From assembly GCA_963826695.1 (NCBI GenBank), contig CAWGXZ010000001.1, positions 62,001-126,000 of the forward strand: a DNA stretch of 64,000 bases, in the 5' to 3' direction. The translations under genes and the position numbers were made by a program. Of the stretch, positions 43,752 to 51,116 are shown piece after piece. Source of the DNA: CAWGXZ01 sp963826695. GTDB taxonomy: Bacteria > Pseudomonadota > Gammaproteobacteria > Burkholderiales > Burkholderiaceae_C. Every line of letters starts with the position of its first letter. Position 1 is the first letter of the stretch. The notes beneath the pieces were generated by a model. That model searched no databases, was not told the DNA's origin, and worked only from the letters and a program-made list of their open reading frames with translations.

Positions 43752-44981
43752 CTACCGGTCCGCCGTGGGGCTGCCCCAGTCGGCGCGCGCCAGCAGCCAG
43801 ATCGTCCAGGCCAGCGGCAGCGCCAGCGCCGCGTAGGCCACACCGAAGCTGCCGGCGAGTTCGCCCACGAGGCCGAAGACCGGCGGGCCGATGACGACGC
43901 CAAGGTAGGTGAAGAACAGCGAGCCGGCCGTTGCCATGGCCGCTTGATGGACCGGAACCACCCGCGCCACCGTGCCGAGGTAGACGCCGTTCCAGCCGAC
44001 CGCCGTGGCGCCGTAGATGCCGGCCAGGATGAAGATCCACAGCGCCGGTGTCGCCGGCGACAGCAGGCTCATCGTCACGCTGGCCAGCGCCATGGCAACG
44101 CCGAGCGCCAGCAACGTGCCACGCGGGTCGCCGCGCCGGTCGGCGACAACGCCCCACAGCACCCGACCCCCGACGCCGCCGAACTGCGCGGCGGAGACCG
44201 CGGCGCCGGCGGCCACCAGCGTCCAGCCCAGATCGGCATTGAGGAAGCTGACCAGGTAGGCCGTCAGGCAGACCTGCACCGTCGAGAAGACCAGCGACGA
44301 GATCGCCAGCCGGCGCAGCACCGGATGCGCGAGCACGAAGCGGATCGGCCCGGTCATCGAACTCAGCATCGGCAGCGGGCTGGCGGCGTCGCGCAGCCGG
44401 TCGAGGTCGCGACGCAACACCTGGCCGAGCGCCGTGCCTCCCAGGCAGAGCAGCGCGACCGCCCCGAGCGCCGCCTGGTGCCCGGCGAAGTTCAGCACGC
44501 TCGGCACCAGCAGGCCGGCCACTGCGCCGCCGGCGGGCACGCCGGTCTGCTTGATCGAGAAGATCAGTGCGTATTGGTGTGGCGGCGTGGTACGGGCGAG
44601 CATTTCCGAGCTCGCCGGCGTGATCGGGCCGTAGCCGGCGCCGATCAGCAGGGCGCCGGCGACCGCCGCCGGAATGCTCGGCAGGCTGACGAGAAGGAGG
44701 CCCGCGGTGCAGAGCAGCAGCGCGAGCTGGCTGGTGCGGATCGGTCCCCAGCGCTTGATCAGCGCGGCACTCCACTGGCTCGAAAGCGTCGCGCCGAAGT
44801 AGACGATGGCGACATAGAGGCCCACCGCCACCGGCGTGAGCCCGAGATGGGCCAGCAACCGCGGCGCGGCGACAGTGGGCCCCAGCAGTGCCGCCGAGGC
44901 GGCAATCTGCACCAGCAGCGTGATCGGCAGGGTGCTGCGGTTGGTGCGCACCCCGGCAGCGGGTCGGGAATCGGGCTTCAT
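43752..44981 (-). CDS. MFS transporter
   Basis: A 409-residue major facilitator protein with 12 predicted helices. The loop 2-3 region WSAALIKRWGPIRTSQLALL and the mid-loop GGRVLWGVVADRRGDPRGT (an A-like motif repeat) are visible; IFSIKQTGVPAGGAVAGLL resembles the CynX/NimT and aromatic-acid branch. It is divergent from the BadI-like hydrolase (152 bp between starts), which would fit uptake of an alicyclic or aromatic acid, but this is inference. ATG 44981 is used; the upstream 48 codons are unconserved. Confidence 0.87.
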   Translation of the reverse strand: MKPDSRPAAGVRTNRSTLPITLLVQIAASAALLGPTVAAPRLLAHLGLTPVAVGLYVAIVYFGATLSSQWSAALIKRWGPIRTSQLALLLCTAGLLLVSLPSIPAAVAGALLIGAGYGPITPASSEMLARTTPPHQYALIFSIKQTGVPAGGAVAGLLVPSVLNFAGHQAALGAVALLCLGGTALGQVLRRDLDRLRDAASPLPMLSSMTGPIRFVLAHPVLRRLAISSLVFSTVQVCLTAYLVSFLNADLGWTLVAAGAAVSAAQFGGVGGRVLWGVVADRRGDPRGTLLALGVAMALASVTMSLLSPATPALWIFILAGIYGATAVGWNGVYLGTVARVVPVHQAAMATAGSLFFTYLGVVIGPPVFGLVGELAGSFGVAYAALALPLAWTIWLLARADWGSPTADR

Positions 44982-45133
44982 GGTCGGAGCGGCGCAGCGC
45001 GGGTGCCGGGGGCCGGCCCATGCCGACTGCCCCGACACGCGGGCTGGCTCGCGGTCTGCAATGATTATTGACGCCGCCGGCATGCGGACGCTGCGACGCC
45101 ACCCCGGCGGCGGCTTCGAACACAAGGAACCCC

Positions 45134-45908
45134 ATGGACTACACCGACATCGTCTACAGCGAGCACGACGCGATCGCCACGATCGCCATCGACCGGCCGG
45201 CGGTGATGAACGCCTTCCGCGGCCGCACCGTCGAGGAGCTGCTGCACGCCTTCAGCCGCGCCGGCTGGGACAAGCGCATTGCCGCGATCGTGCTCACCGG
45301 GACCGGCGACCGCGCCTTCTGCACCGGTGGCGACCAGTCGGCGCACGCCGGACAGTACGACGGCCGCGGCACGATCGGCATACCGCTCGAGGAGCTGCAC
45401 AGTGCCATCCGCGACGTGCCGAAGCCGGTGATCGCCCGGGTTCAGGGCTATGCGATCGGCGGTGGCAACGTGCTGGCAACGCTCTGCGACCTGACCATCG
45501 CGTCCGAGCGCGCCGTCTTCGGCCAGGTCGGGCCGAAGGTCGGCTCGGTCGATCCGGGCTGGGGCACGGCCTACCTGGCGCATGTGGTCGGCGAAAAGAA
45601 GGCGCGCGAGATTCTGGTTTCTCTGCCGGCGCTACAGCGCGCAGGAGGCGCTGGCGATGGGCCTGTGCAACACCGTCGTGGCCCACGAAAAGCTCGACGA
45701 CGAGGTGACGCAGTGGGGCCGCGAGATCGCCGAGAAGAGCCCCACTGCGCTGGCCATTGCCAAGCGCTCTTTCAACGCCTCGACCGAGCACATCCGCGGC
45801 ATCGGCAGCCTGGGCATGCAGGCGCTGAGCCTCTACTACGACACCGACGAGTCGAAGGAAGGGGTGCGTGCCTTCCTCGAAAAGCGCAAGCCGGAGTTCC
45901 GCAAGTGA
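45134..45908 (+). pseudogene. badI: 2-ketocyclohexanecarboxyl-CoA hydrolase (BadI-like crotonase), frameshifted
   Basis: A crotonase-fold hydrolase close, from memory, to BadI, which opens the ring of 2-ketocyclohexane-1-carboxyl-CoA to pimeloyl-CoA. The oxyanion-hole and active-site blocks are NAFRGRTVEELLHAF, DRAFCTGGDQSAHAGQYDGR, VQGYAIGGGNVLATLCDLTI and FGQVGPKVGSVDPGWGTAYL. An extra T near 45612 breaks the frame after VVGEKKAREI; the +1 frame continues WFLCRRYSAQEALAMGLCNT to KPEFRK and stop 45908. Both parts are intact, so a consensus error is plausible. MenB is the nearest alternative family. No other bad-pathway gene is in view. Confidence 0.82.
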
Positions 45909-46396
45909 GGCGCGGCTGGAGGGCCGCCGTCGACGCTGCAGGGACCCACGGCTTGCGCAGCGTGCTGCTGGCTGTGCTGCTGACCGGGGCGGCCGCTGCG
46001 GCGGAGCTCGGCTCGGCGCCGGCATCCCCTGCAACGCCGCGCGAGCGGCATGCCGCGCAGTGCGTCGCGGCGCTCGAGTCGCATGCCGAGCTGCTCGCAG
46101 CACGGGCAAAGGCGGGTGATGCGGCGGTATTGCCGCTGCTGCAGAGCCGGGTCGAATCGGCAGCCGCGTTCATCGGCGACAACTACCTGCACGGTGAGGT
46201 CGACGACGACCATTCCCGGGCCCTGCTCGACGCCGCACGCGGCGAACAGAAGACCCTGGACCCGGCAGAGCGCACCGCGCGCCAGACCCGCTGCGCCGAC
46301 GAGGGCGCCCAGCTCCTGGCAGCGGCCAGCGGGCTGCAGCGCATCGTCCTGAAACGCTTTGCCAAGCGGCGCACCGACCGCCTGCTCGGCAGCTGA
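45905..46396 (+). CDS. Exported protein of unknown function
   Basis: A 163-residue protein starting at GTG 45905, overlapping the hydrolase stop by 4 nt. A basic n-region plus hydrophobic stretch (LRSVLLAVLLTGAAAAAELG) forms a signal peptide. The mature part is helical with two Cys (HAAQCVAALE and RQTRCADEGAQLL), which could form a disulfide, and a basic end KRFAKRRTDRLLGS. I do not recognise the family. Coupling to the hydrolase gene may simply reflect transcription. Confidence 0.65.
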   Translation: MRRGWRAAVDAAGTHGLRSVLLAVLLTGAAAAAELGSAPASPATPRERHAAQCVAALESHAELLAARAKAGDAAVLPLLQSRVESAAAFIGDNYLHGEVDDDHSRALLDAARGEQKTLDPAERTARQTRCADEGAQLLAAASGLQRIVLKRFAKRRTDRLLGS

Positions 46397-46773
46397 GTGC
46401 GGCGGGCTGCGCCGATCCGCGGCGCTTGCAAGGCGTTTGCCGCGCGCTGCCTATTTGCGAGGCAGCACGAATTTCTCCTTTCCAATCAAACACTTGCGAT
46501 CAAACCCGAGCTCCTGTTCACATGGTTGCCCACAGTTGAGGGGGAGAACTCGGCGGCATGATTCCACCCGCAGGGGACGGTCCCCGGGTATGCCGGTCAG
46601 CGCTCGGCGCCGCAGCACGCGTCGCCGCCCGGCGCGTGGAACGATCGGTGGCCGGTCCACTCTGCCTGACAGCGGTTCGGTACGATGCGCACCGGGTGCC
46701 GGCGTTGCCCGGGGCGGGCTTCCCGCCCCGACGCCGGGCGCCGACGGCGCGGGATCGACCCGAAAGGGAAAAA
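46397..46773. other. Non-coding stretch of 377 bp
   Basis: I see no convincing gene here. A segment of lower G+C at about 46461-46520 could hold promoter elements for the small Cys-rich gene that follows. The stretch just upstream of that gene has GAAAGGGA as ribosome-binding site. No repeat from elsewhere in the window recurs here. Confidence 0.5.
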
Positions 46774-46980
46774 ATGACGACATGCGACTGCTGCGGCAAG
46801 GAACTCGACGACGGCGAGCTGTGCATTGCCTGCTGCACCGATTCCCCGTCCGCCCAGCGCCTGGTGCCCGATCCCACCTGGGAGGGCGATGCGCATCGGA
46901 ACGACCAGGTCCTGGTCGCCGTCGACGCCTACCGGAACCTCTGTCGCAGCTGCTGTGCGTGCTTCGTCCTGATGCGTTGA
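46774..46980 (+). CDS. Small cysteine-rich (zinc-ribbon-like) protein
   Basis: A 68-residue protein with ten Cys: C4, C6, C7, C17, C20, C21, C57, C60, C61, C63. They form CxxC pairs at 4-7, 17-20 and 57-60, so one or two zinc (or other metal) sites are likely. The middle (about 22-55) is acidic and Cys-free. ATG 46774 has an AAAGGGA ribosome-binding site 5-6 nt upstream. An in-frame ORF extends 72 codons upstream but without conserved-looking sequence. I do not recognise the family. Confidence 0.65.
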   Translation: MTTCDCCGKELDDGELCIACCTDSPSAQRLVPDPTWEGDAHRNDQVLVAVDAYRNLCRSCCACFVLMR

Positions 46981-47100
46981 AGGTACCGGGCGGGTGCGAA
47001 GGTGACAGCCTTGCGTCGTCATCCTGCGCCGTTGTCCTGAACCGGCAGCCGCTGGCGAAGCGGTGCGCGGACTCGGCAGCGAGCCCGCTGCGCTCGCTGG

Positions 47101-47322
47101 CTACTTGGTCAGGATCAGCTTGCCTGCGCGGGTTTGCTGCAGGCGATAGATGGCACCGTTGTGACAGATGTCGACGCTGCCGTTGCCGCGCAGCAGATCG
47201 CCGCTGAAGAGGCAGCCAGCGGCGATGCGCTCGCTGCGCGGCTCGGCCGGTGCGGCCGCATGCGACGGCGCCGACGCCCCGTCATGCCGGGAAGGCTCGG
47301 ACTCGGCCGAGGCGCGGTTCAT
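47101..47322 (-). CDS. hemP: Hemin uptake protein HemP
   Basis: A 73-residue protein whose C-terminus carries the HemP signature: VDICHNGAIYRLQQTRAGKL followed by ILTK. The N-terminal 35 residues are Ala/Pro/Ser-rich and not conserved. HemP proteins occur in Fur-controlled heme or iron uptake loci and have been linked to expression of receptor genes. The start overlaps the exbD stop by 3 nt (ATGA type), so it is the last cistron of the iron operon. Confidence 0.88.
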   Translation of the reverse strand: MNRASAESEPSRHDGASAPSHAAAPAEPRSERIAAGCLFSGDLLRGNGSVDICHNGAIYRLQQTRAGKLILTK

Positions 47323-47732
47323 GGCACCGCCGGATCGGTGACGAAGCCGATCTTGCGCAGCCCGGCCTGTTGCGCGGCGGCCATCGCCTGGGCGACGCGC
47401 TCGTAGCGGACGTTGCGGTCGCCGCGAATGTGCAGCTCGGGCTGCGGCTCCTTCGCGGCTTCGGCGTGCAGCGCCGACGGCAGATCGCCATCGCCGATCG
47501 CCGCCTCGTTCCAGAAGTAGCGTCCGCCGGCGTCGACCGAAAGCCGAACCGTCGGCGGCCGGTCGGCCTCGGGCCGGCTGGCGGCGCGCGGCAGCTCGAT
47601 GTCGACCGTGTGCTTCAGCACCGGCACGGTGATCATGAAGACGATCAGCAACACCAGCATGACGTCGACCAGCGGCGTCATGTTGATCTCGTTCATGACG
47701 TCGTCGGCGTCGTCCTGGATGCCGAAGGCCAC
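47319..47732 (-). CDS. exbD: Biopolymer transport protein ExbD
   Basis: A 137-residue subunit of the proton-driven TonB motor. One N-terminal membrane helix carries the essential Asp (MTPLVDVMLVLLIVFMITVP), followed by a periplasmic domain (HTVDIELPRAASRPEAD, LHIRGDRNVRYERVAQAMAA, LRKIGFVTDP). The start is GTG 47732, one base from the exbB stop; longer frames overlap exbB. The gene order tonB-exbB-exbD supports the assignment over TolR. Confidence 0.92.
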   Translation of the reverse strand: MAFGIQDDADDVMNEINMTPLVDVMLVLLIVFMITVPVLKHTVDIELPRAASRPEADRPPTVRLSVDAGGRYFWNEAAIGDGDLPSALHAEAAKEPQPELHIRGDRNVRYERVAQAMAAAQQAGLRKIGFVTDPAVP

Positions 47733-47733
47733 C

Positions 47734-48438
47734 TCAGCCCCCCTGCCGGGCCGGCATCGTCTTCGAGCCACCCGCCGCGACGCGCGCGCCGGTCAGGAAA
47801 TAGGCGTGCAGGTCGTGGGCGAAACGATTCAGCTTGCCGACGACTGCCTTGTTGCCGCGGACCAGCGCGTTGTAGCCGAGCACCGCCGGGACCGCGACCA
47901 CGAGGCCGAGCGCGGTCATGATCAGCGCCTCGCCGATCGGGCCGGCGACCTTGTCGATCGTCGCCGCGCCGGCCGAGCCGATGGCGAGCAGCGCGTGATA
48001 GATGCCCCACACCGTGCCGAACAAGCCGACGAACGGCGCCGTCGAGCCGACCGACGCCAGGACCGCCAGGCCAGCCTGCAGCCGCGCCGTCGATTCGTCG
48101 ATCGAATTGCGCAGCGACCGCGTCAGCCAGTCGCTCAGGTCGAGCGTGTCGTGCAGCTGCGGCTGGGCCTCGCGGTGCGCCGTGGCGTCGCGACCTTCGA
48201 GCGCCAGCGCGCCGAAGGGGCTGGCCGCACCGAGCCGGCCGAGCGCCTCGGTGAAGTCGGCGGCGTGCCAGAAGCCCTCGGCGCGGCGGGCGTGCGCCGC
48301 GGTGCGCCGCAGGTCGAGCGCCTTGACGACGATCACCGCCCACGACGCCAGCGACATCGCGAGCAGCAGGAGTGCGGTGCCGCGGGTGACGCCATCACCC
48401 GCGCTCCACAGATTGAGAAGGCCTGACTGCGAATCCAT
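47734..48438 (-). CDS. exbB: MotA/TolQ/ExbB proton channel family protein (ExbB)
   Basis: A 234-residue inner-membrane proton channel subunit. First helix GTALLLLAMSLASWAVIVVK; then a cytoplasmic loop; then the paired helices GLAVLASVGSTAPFVGLFGT and IGEALIMTALGLVVAVPAVL, which match the MotA_ExbB domain, including the GTVWGIYHAL motif. It lies 6 nt after tonB and 1 nt before exbD. Confidence 0.93.
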   Translation of the reverse strand: MDSQSGLLNLWSAGDGVTRGTALLLLAMSLASWAVIVVKALDLRRTAAHARRAEGFWHAADFTEALGRLGAASPFGALALEGRDATAHREAQPQLHDTLDLSDWLTRSLRNSIDESTARLQAGLAVLASVGSTAPFVGLFGTVWGIYHALLAIGSAGAATIDKVAGPIGEALIMTALGLVVAVPAVLGYNALVRGNKAVVGKLNRFAHDLHAYFLTGARVAAGGSKTMPARQGG

Positions 48439-48444
48439 GCTTGA

Positions 48445-49185
48445 CTACTCCAGAACAAAGTGGATGGGAACGTTGAACCACATCGTCTCGGCGGCACCGC
48501 CGCGCCGGCCGGGCACATAGCGCCACTTCAGGACGGTCGACAGCGCCGTCTGGTCGAGGCGGTCGAAGCCGCTCGATTGCCGGACTTCGGCACGCTGTGC
48601 CGCGCCGTCGGCGCCGATCAGCACCCGCAGCACCACCGTGCCCTGCTCGCCGAGCCGCTTGCTGAGGGGCGGGTAGACGGGCTTGGGGTTCTGCAGGTAG
48701 TCGGCATCGCTCGAAGGCAGTTCGAGCCTCGGCGCAGGCGCAGGTGCAACGGGCGGACTCGCGGGTGCCACCGGCGCTGCGGCGACCACCGCGGCAGGCG
48801 CAGCCGCCTCGGCAACCGCCGCAGCCGGGGCGGTGATCGCGGGCGCAGGCAGTTGCGGCTCGACGCTGCGGGGCGCTGCCGGCGGTGCCGGCGCGGAATC
48901 GGTGTCTGCTGCTGGCCGCGGTGGAGGCGCCCGATCGACCTTTCGCACCGCCGCAGGCTCGACCGGCGGGGGTCTCGGCTGCGGCGGGGCCGGCGCGGCC
49001 CGCGGCGCTGGTGGAAGCCACTCGCTCATCATGGCGACCGGCACCACGGGAACCACGAGCTCGGCCGGCCGGCGCACCAGCCCGCCCTGCAGCGCCCAGA
49101 GCGCCGCGACGTGGAACGCGATCACACCGGCGACAACGGCAAGGTTCCGGCTGGCGCGCGGAAGATCGCGTGGAGTGCCGGGCAT
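48445..49185 (-). CDS. tonB: TonB energy transducer
   Basis: A 246-residue protein that passes motor energy to outer-membrane receptors. The membrane anchor is LAVVAGVIAFHVAALWALQG. A long Pro/Ala-rich periplasmic spacer follows, and the TonB_C domain reads NPKPVYPPLSKRLGEQGTVV, LRVLIGADGAAQRAEVRQSS and STVLKWRYVP. ATG 49185 is used. An in-frame TTG at 49251 overlaps the stop of the oxidase gene (TTGA) and would add 22 residues by translational coupling, so the start is uncertain. Confidence 0.9.
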   Translation of the reverse strand: MPGTPRDLPRASRNLAVVAGVIAFHVAALWALQGGLVRRPAELVVPVVPVAMMSEWLPPAPRAAPAPPQPRPPPVEPAAVRKVDRAPPPRPAADTDSAPAPPAAPRSVEPQLPAPAITAPAAAVAEAAAPAAVVAAAPVAPASPPVAPAPAPRLELPSSDADYLQNPKPVYPPLSKRLGEQGTVVLRVLIGADGAAQRAEVRQSSGFDRLDQTALSTVLKWRYVPGRRGGAAETMWFNVPIHFVLE

Positions 49186-49247
49186 CGGCCGGATCGCGCT
49201 CCGTTCGTGTGTCCGACCGCCCAGGGTCGGTGTCTCGATGGCGGGCT

Positions 49248-50417
49248 TCAATTCGTGCCGGCCGTGGTGACGCGCCCGATGCCCTGGGTCGACCGCCCGC
49301 AGCTTGCGCAGCCGCTTCCGAGCACCAGCCCCGGCGGGATCCGGTCGAGTGTCGCAATGCCGCAGAGCGCCATTGCAATCTCGAGTTCGTCGCGCAGCAG
49401 CCGCAGCACGTGGGCGACGCCGACCGCGCCGGCGTTCGCAAGCCCCCAGACGACAGGCCGGCCGATGAGGACGGCACGCGCGCCCAGCGCCAGCGCCTTC
49501 AGAACGTCGGTGCCGCGGCGGATTGCGCCGTCGACGAGCAGCGGCAGGTCGCTGCCGATCGCATCGGCAATGCGCGGCAGCGCGTCCGCGGTACTCGCCA
49601 CGGTGTCGAGCGTTCGGCCGCCGTGGTTGGAGACGACCACCGCCTCGGCGCCGAGCGCCACCGCCTGTCGCGCGTCGTCGGGATGGAGCACACCTTTCAG
49701 GACGAGCGGCAGCCGGGTGATCGAGCGCAGCCATTCGACGTCCGCCCAGGTGGGCGCGCTTGCCAGCAAGCCATCGAACAACGAGCCAGCCACCGGTGCG
49801 CCCGTGGCAGCGGCGGCCGGCAGGTTGACCGCCGCGATGCCCGGCGGCAGCCGGAAGCCGGCGCGCCGCTCGGCGTCGCGCGCACCGTTCACTGGGGCAT
49901 CGACGGTGAGCACCAGCGCTTCGAAGCCGGCGTCTTCGGCACGCCGCACCAGCTCGCGCGTGACGCCGCGATCCGGCTGCAGGTAGAGCTGGAACCAGAG
50001 CGGGCCACGCTGCAGATCGCCTCGCACCGCGCTCGCCACCGCCTCGAGCCGCGTGCTCGCCTGCGTGCTCAGGATCATCCCGGCACCCTGCGCAGCCGCG
50101 GCCAGCGCGGTTGCAATCTCGCCGTCGGGATGCGCCAGTCGCTGGTAGGCGACCGGTGCGACCAGCAGCGGATGCGCCAGCGTGCGGCCGAGCAGCTGCA
50201 CGCGCGTGTGGCCGCCGGCGAGCGGCTGCAGCACGCGCGGCTGGAGCACGAGTGCGTCCCATGCCGCGCGGTTGGCGCGCATCGTGATGCCGTCGGCAGC
50301 CGCACCGGCGACGTAGGCCCAGGCGTTGTCGTCGAGCACCGATTGCGCATGTGCCTCGTGGTCGGCCAGGCTGGCGAGGCCGGCAGGCAGCGCGTGAAGG
50401 CCTGGAACGCGGCTCAT
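49248..50417 (-). CDS. FMN-dependent alpha-hydroxy-acid oxidase/dehydrogenase (LldD-like)
   Basis: A 389-residue TIM-barrel flavoprotein. The N-terminal AWAYVAGAAADGITMRANR, the FMN-binding LVAPVAYQRLAHPDGEIATA, ILSTQAST, WFQLYLQPDRG, LVLTVDAPVNGARDAERR, and the catalytic motif VVVSNHGGRTLDT are present; LLVDGAIRRGTDVLKALALG and VLIGRPVVWGLA follow. It would oxidise lactate, glycolate, mandelate or similar acids. Its place inside an iron-uptake operon is unusual; start and stop overlap piuC (ATGA) and the tonB frame. A Cys pair sits near the end (GSGCASCGRS). Confidence 0.88.
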   Translation of the reverse strand: MSRVPGLHALPAGLASLADHEAHAQSVLDDNAWAYVAGAAADGITMRANRAAWDALVLQPRVLQPLAGGHTRVQLLGRTLAHPLLVAPVAYQRLAHPDGEIATALAAAAQGAGMILSTQASTRLEAVASAVRGDLQRGPLWFQLYLQPDRGVTRELVRRAEDAGFEALVLTVDAPVNGARDAERRAGFRLPPGIAAVNLPAAAATGAPVAGSLFDGLLASAPTWADVEWLRSITRLPLVLKGVLHPDDARQAVALGAEAVVVSNHGGRTLDTVASTADALPRIADAIGSDLPLLVDGAIRRGTDVLKALALGARAVLIGRPVVWGLANAGAVGVAHVLRLLRDELEIAMALCGIATLDRIPPGLVLGSGCASCGRSTQGIGRVTTAGTN

Positions 50418-51091
50418 GTATCGGCCCACATGCGAATCAGGTTGTGGTACGTGCCCGTGAGCGCAACGGTTTCGGCACTTTCGCCCGCGTTTTCGCGCAG
50501 TGCCGTCAGGGCAAGGTCCATCTCGTGCAGCAGGCGGCGCTGTTCGTCGCTGCGGACCATGCTTTCGATCCAGAAGAACGCCCCCAGCCGTTCGCCGCGC
50601 GTCACCGGCAGCACCTCGTGAACGCAGGTCCCGGGATAGAGCACCGCGTCGCCGGCGGCGAGCTTCGCCTGCTGGCTGGAGCCGTCCGTGTGCACCACCA
50701 GTTCGCCGCCGTCGTAATCGGCGGGACCCGACAGGAACAGCGTGCACGAGAGATCGGTGCGCACGCGCGCGCCGCCGGTTGTGAAGCGCACGGCGTTGTC
50801 GACGTGCCGGCCGTACGAATTCGTCGCGGCGGCGTAGCGGTTGAAGCGCGGCGGGAACAGCTTCTTCGGCAGCGCGGCAGCGAGGAACGCCGGCGAGCGC
50901 TCCACCGCCCGCAGCACGAGCGCCGACAACTCGCGTGCCGCGTCGCTTTCGGGCGGCAGCTGCTGGTTGTTCTTCGCCTTGGCGGCCTGTGCGCCGGCGC
51001 TCGCCGCACCGTCTTCCCACGGCGCATGGGCCAGCAGCTCGCGCGCGCTGCGGATCTCGTCCGCTTCGAGCAGTCGGCGAAGGTGGAGCAT
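50414..51091 (-). CDS. piuC: PKHD-type Fe(II)/2-oxoglutarate hydroxylase PiuC
   Basis: A 225-residue dioxygenase of the PiuC/YbiX family, often encoded beside TonB-dependent siderophore receptors. The iron ligands are H96 and D98 (YGRHVDNAVRF) and H158 (CVHEVLPVTRGER); R168 would bind 2-oxoglutarate. The family-typical NNQQLPPES and FNRYAAATNSYG are present. The substrate is unknown; iron-linked regulation is expected from context. It lies 25 nt after the receptor gene and overlaps the oxidase gene. Confidence 0.92.
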   Translation of the reverse strand: MLHLRRLLEADEIRSARELLAHAPWEDGAASAGAQAAKAKNNQQLPPESDAARELSALVLRAVERSPAFLAAALPKKLFPPRFNRYAAATNSYGRHVDNAVRFTTGGARVRTDLSCTLFLSGPADYDGGELVVHTDGSSQQAKLAAGDAVLYPGTCVHEVLPVTRGERLGAFFWIESMVRSDEQRRLLHEMDLALTALRENAGESAETVALTGTYHNLIRMWADT

Positions 51092-51116
51092 GGCGGCGGC
51101 TCGGCCCGGAGATGCG

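Noticed and set aside
45134..45908. MenB (naphthoate synthase)
   Set aside because: The crotonase motifs are shared, but the GDQ-AHAGQYDGR and FGQVGPKVGSVDPG blocks resemble BadI more, and no menaquinone genes are nearby.
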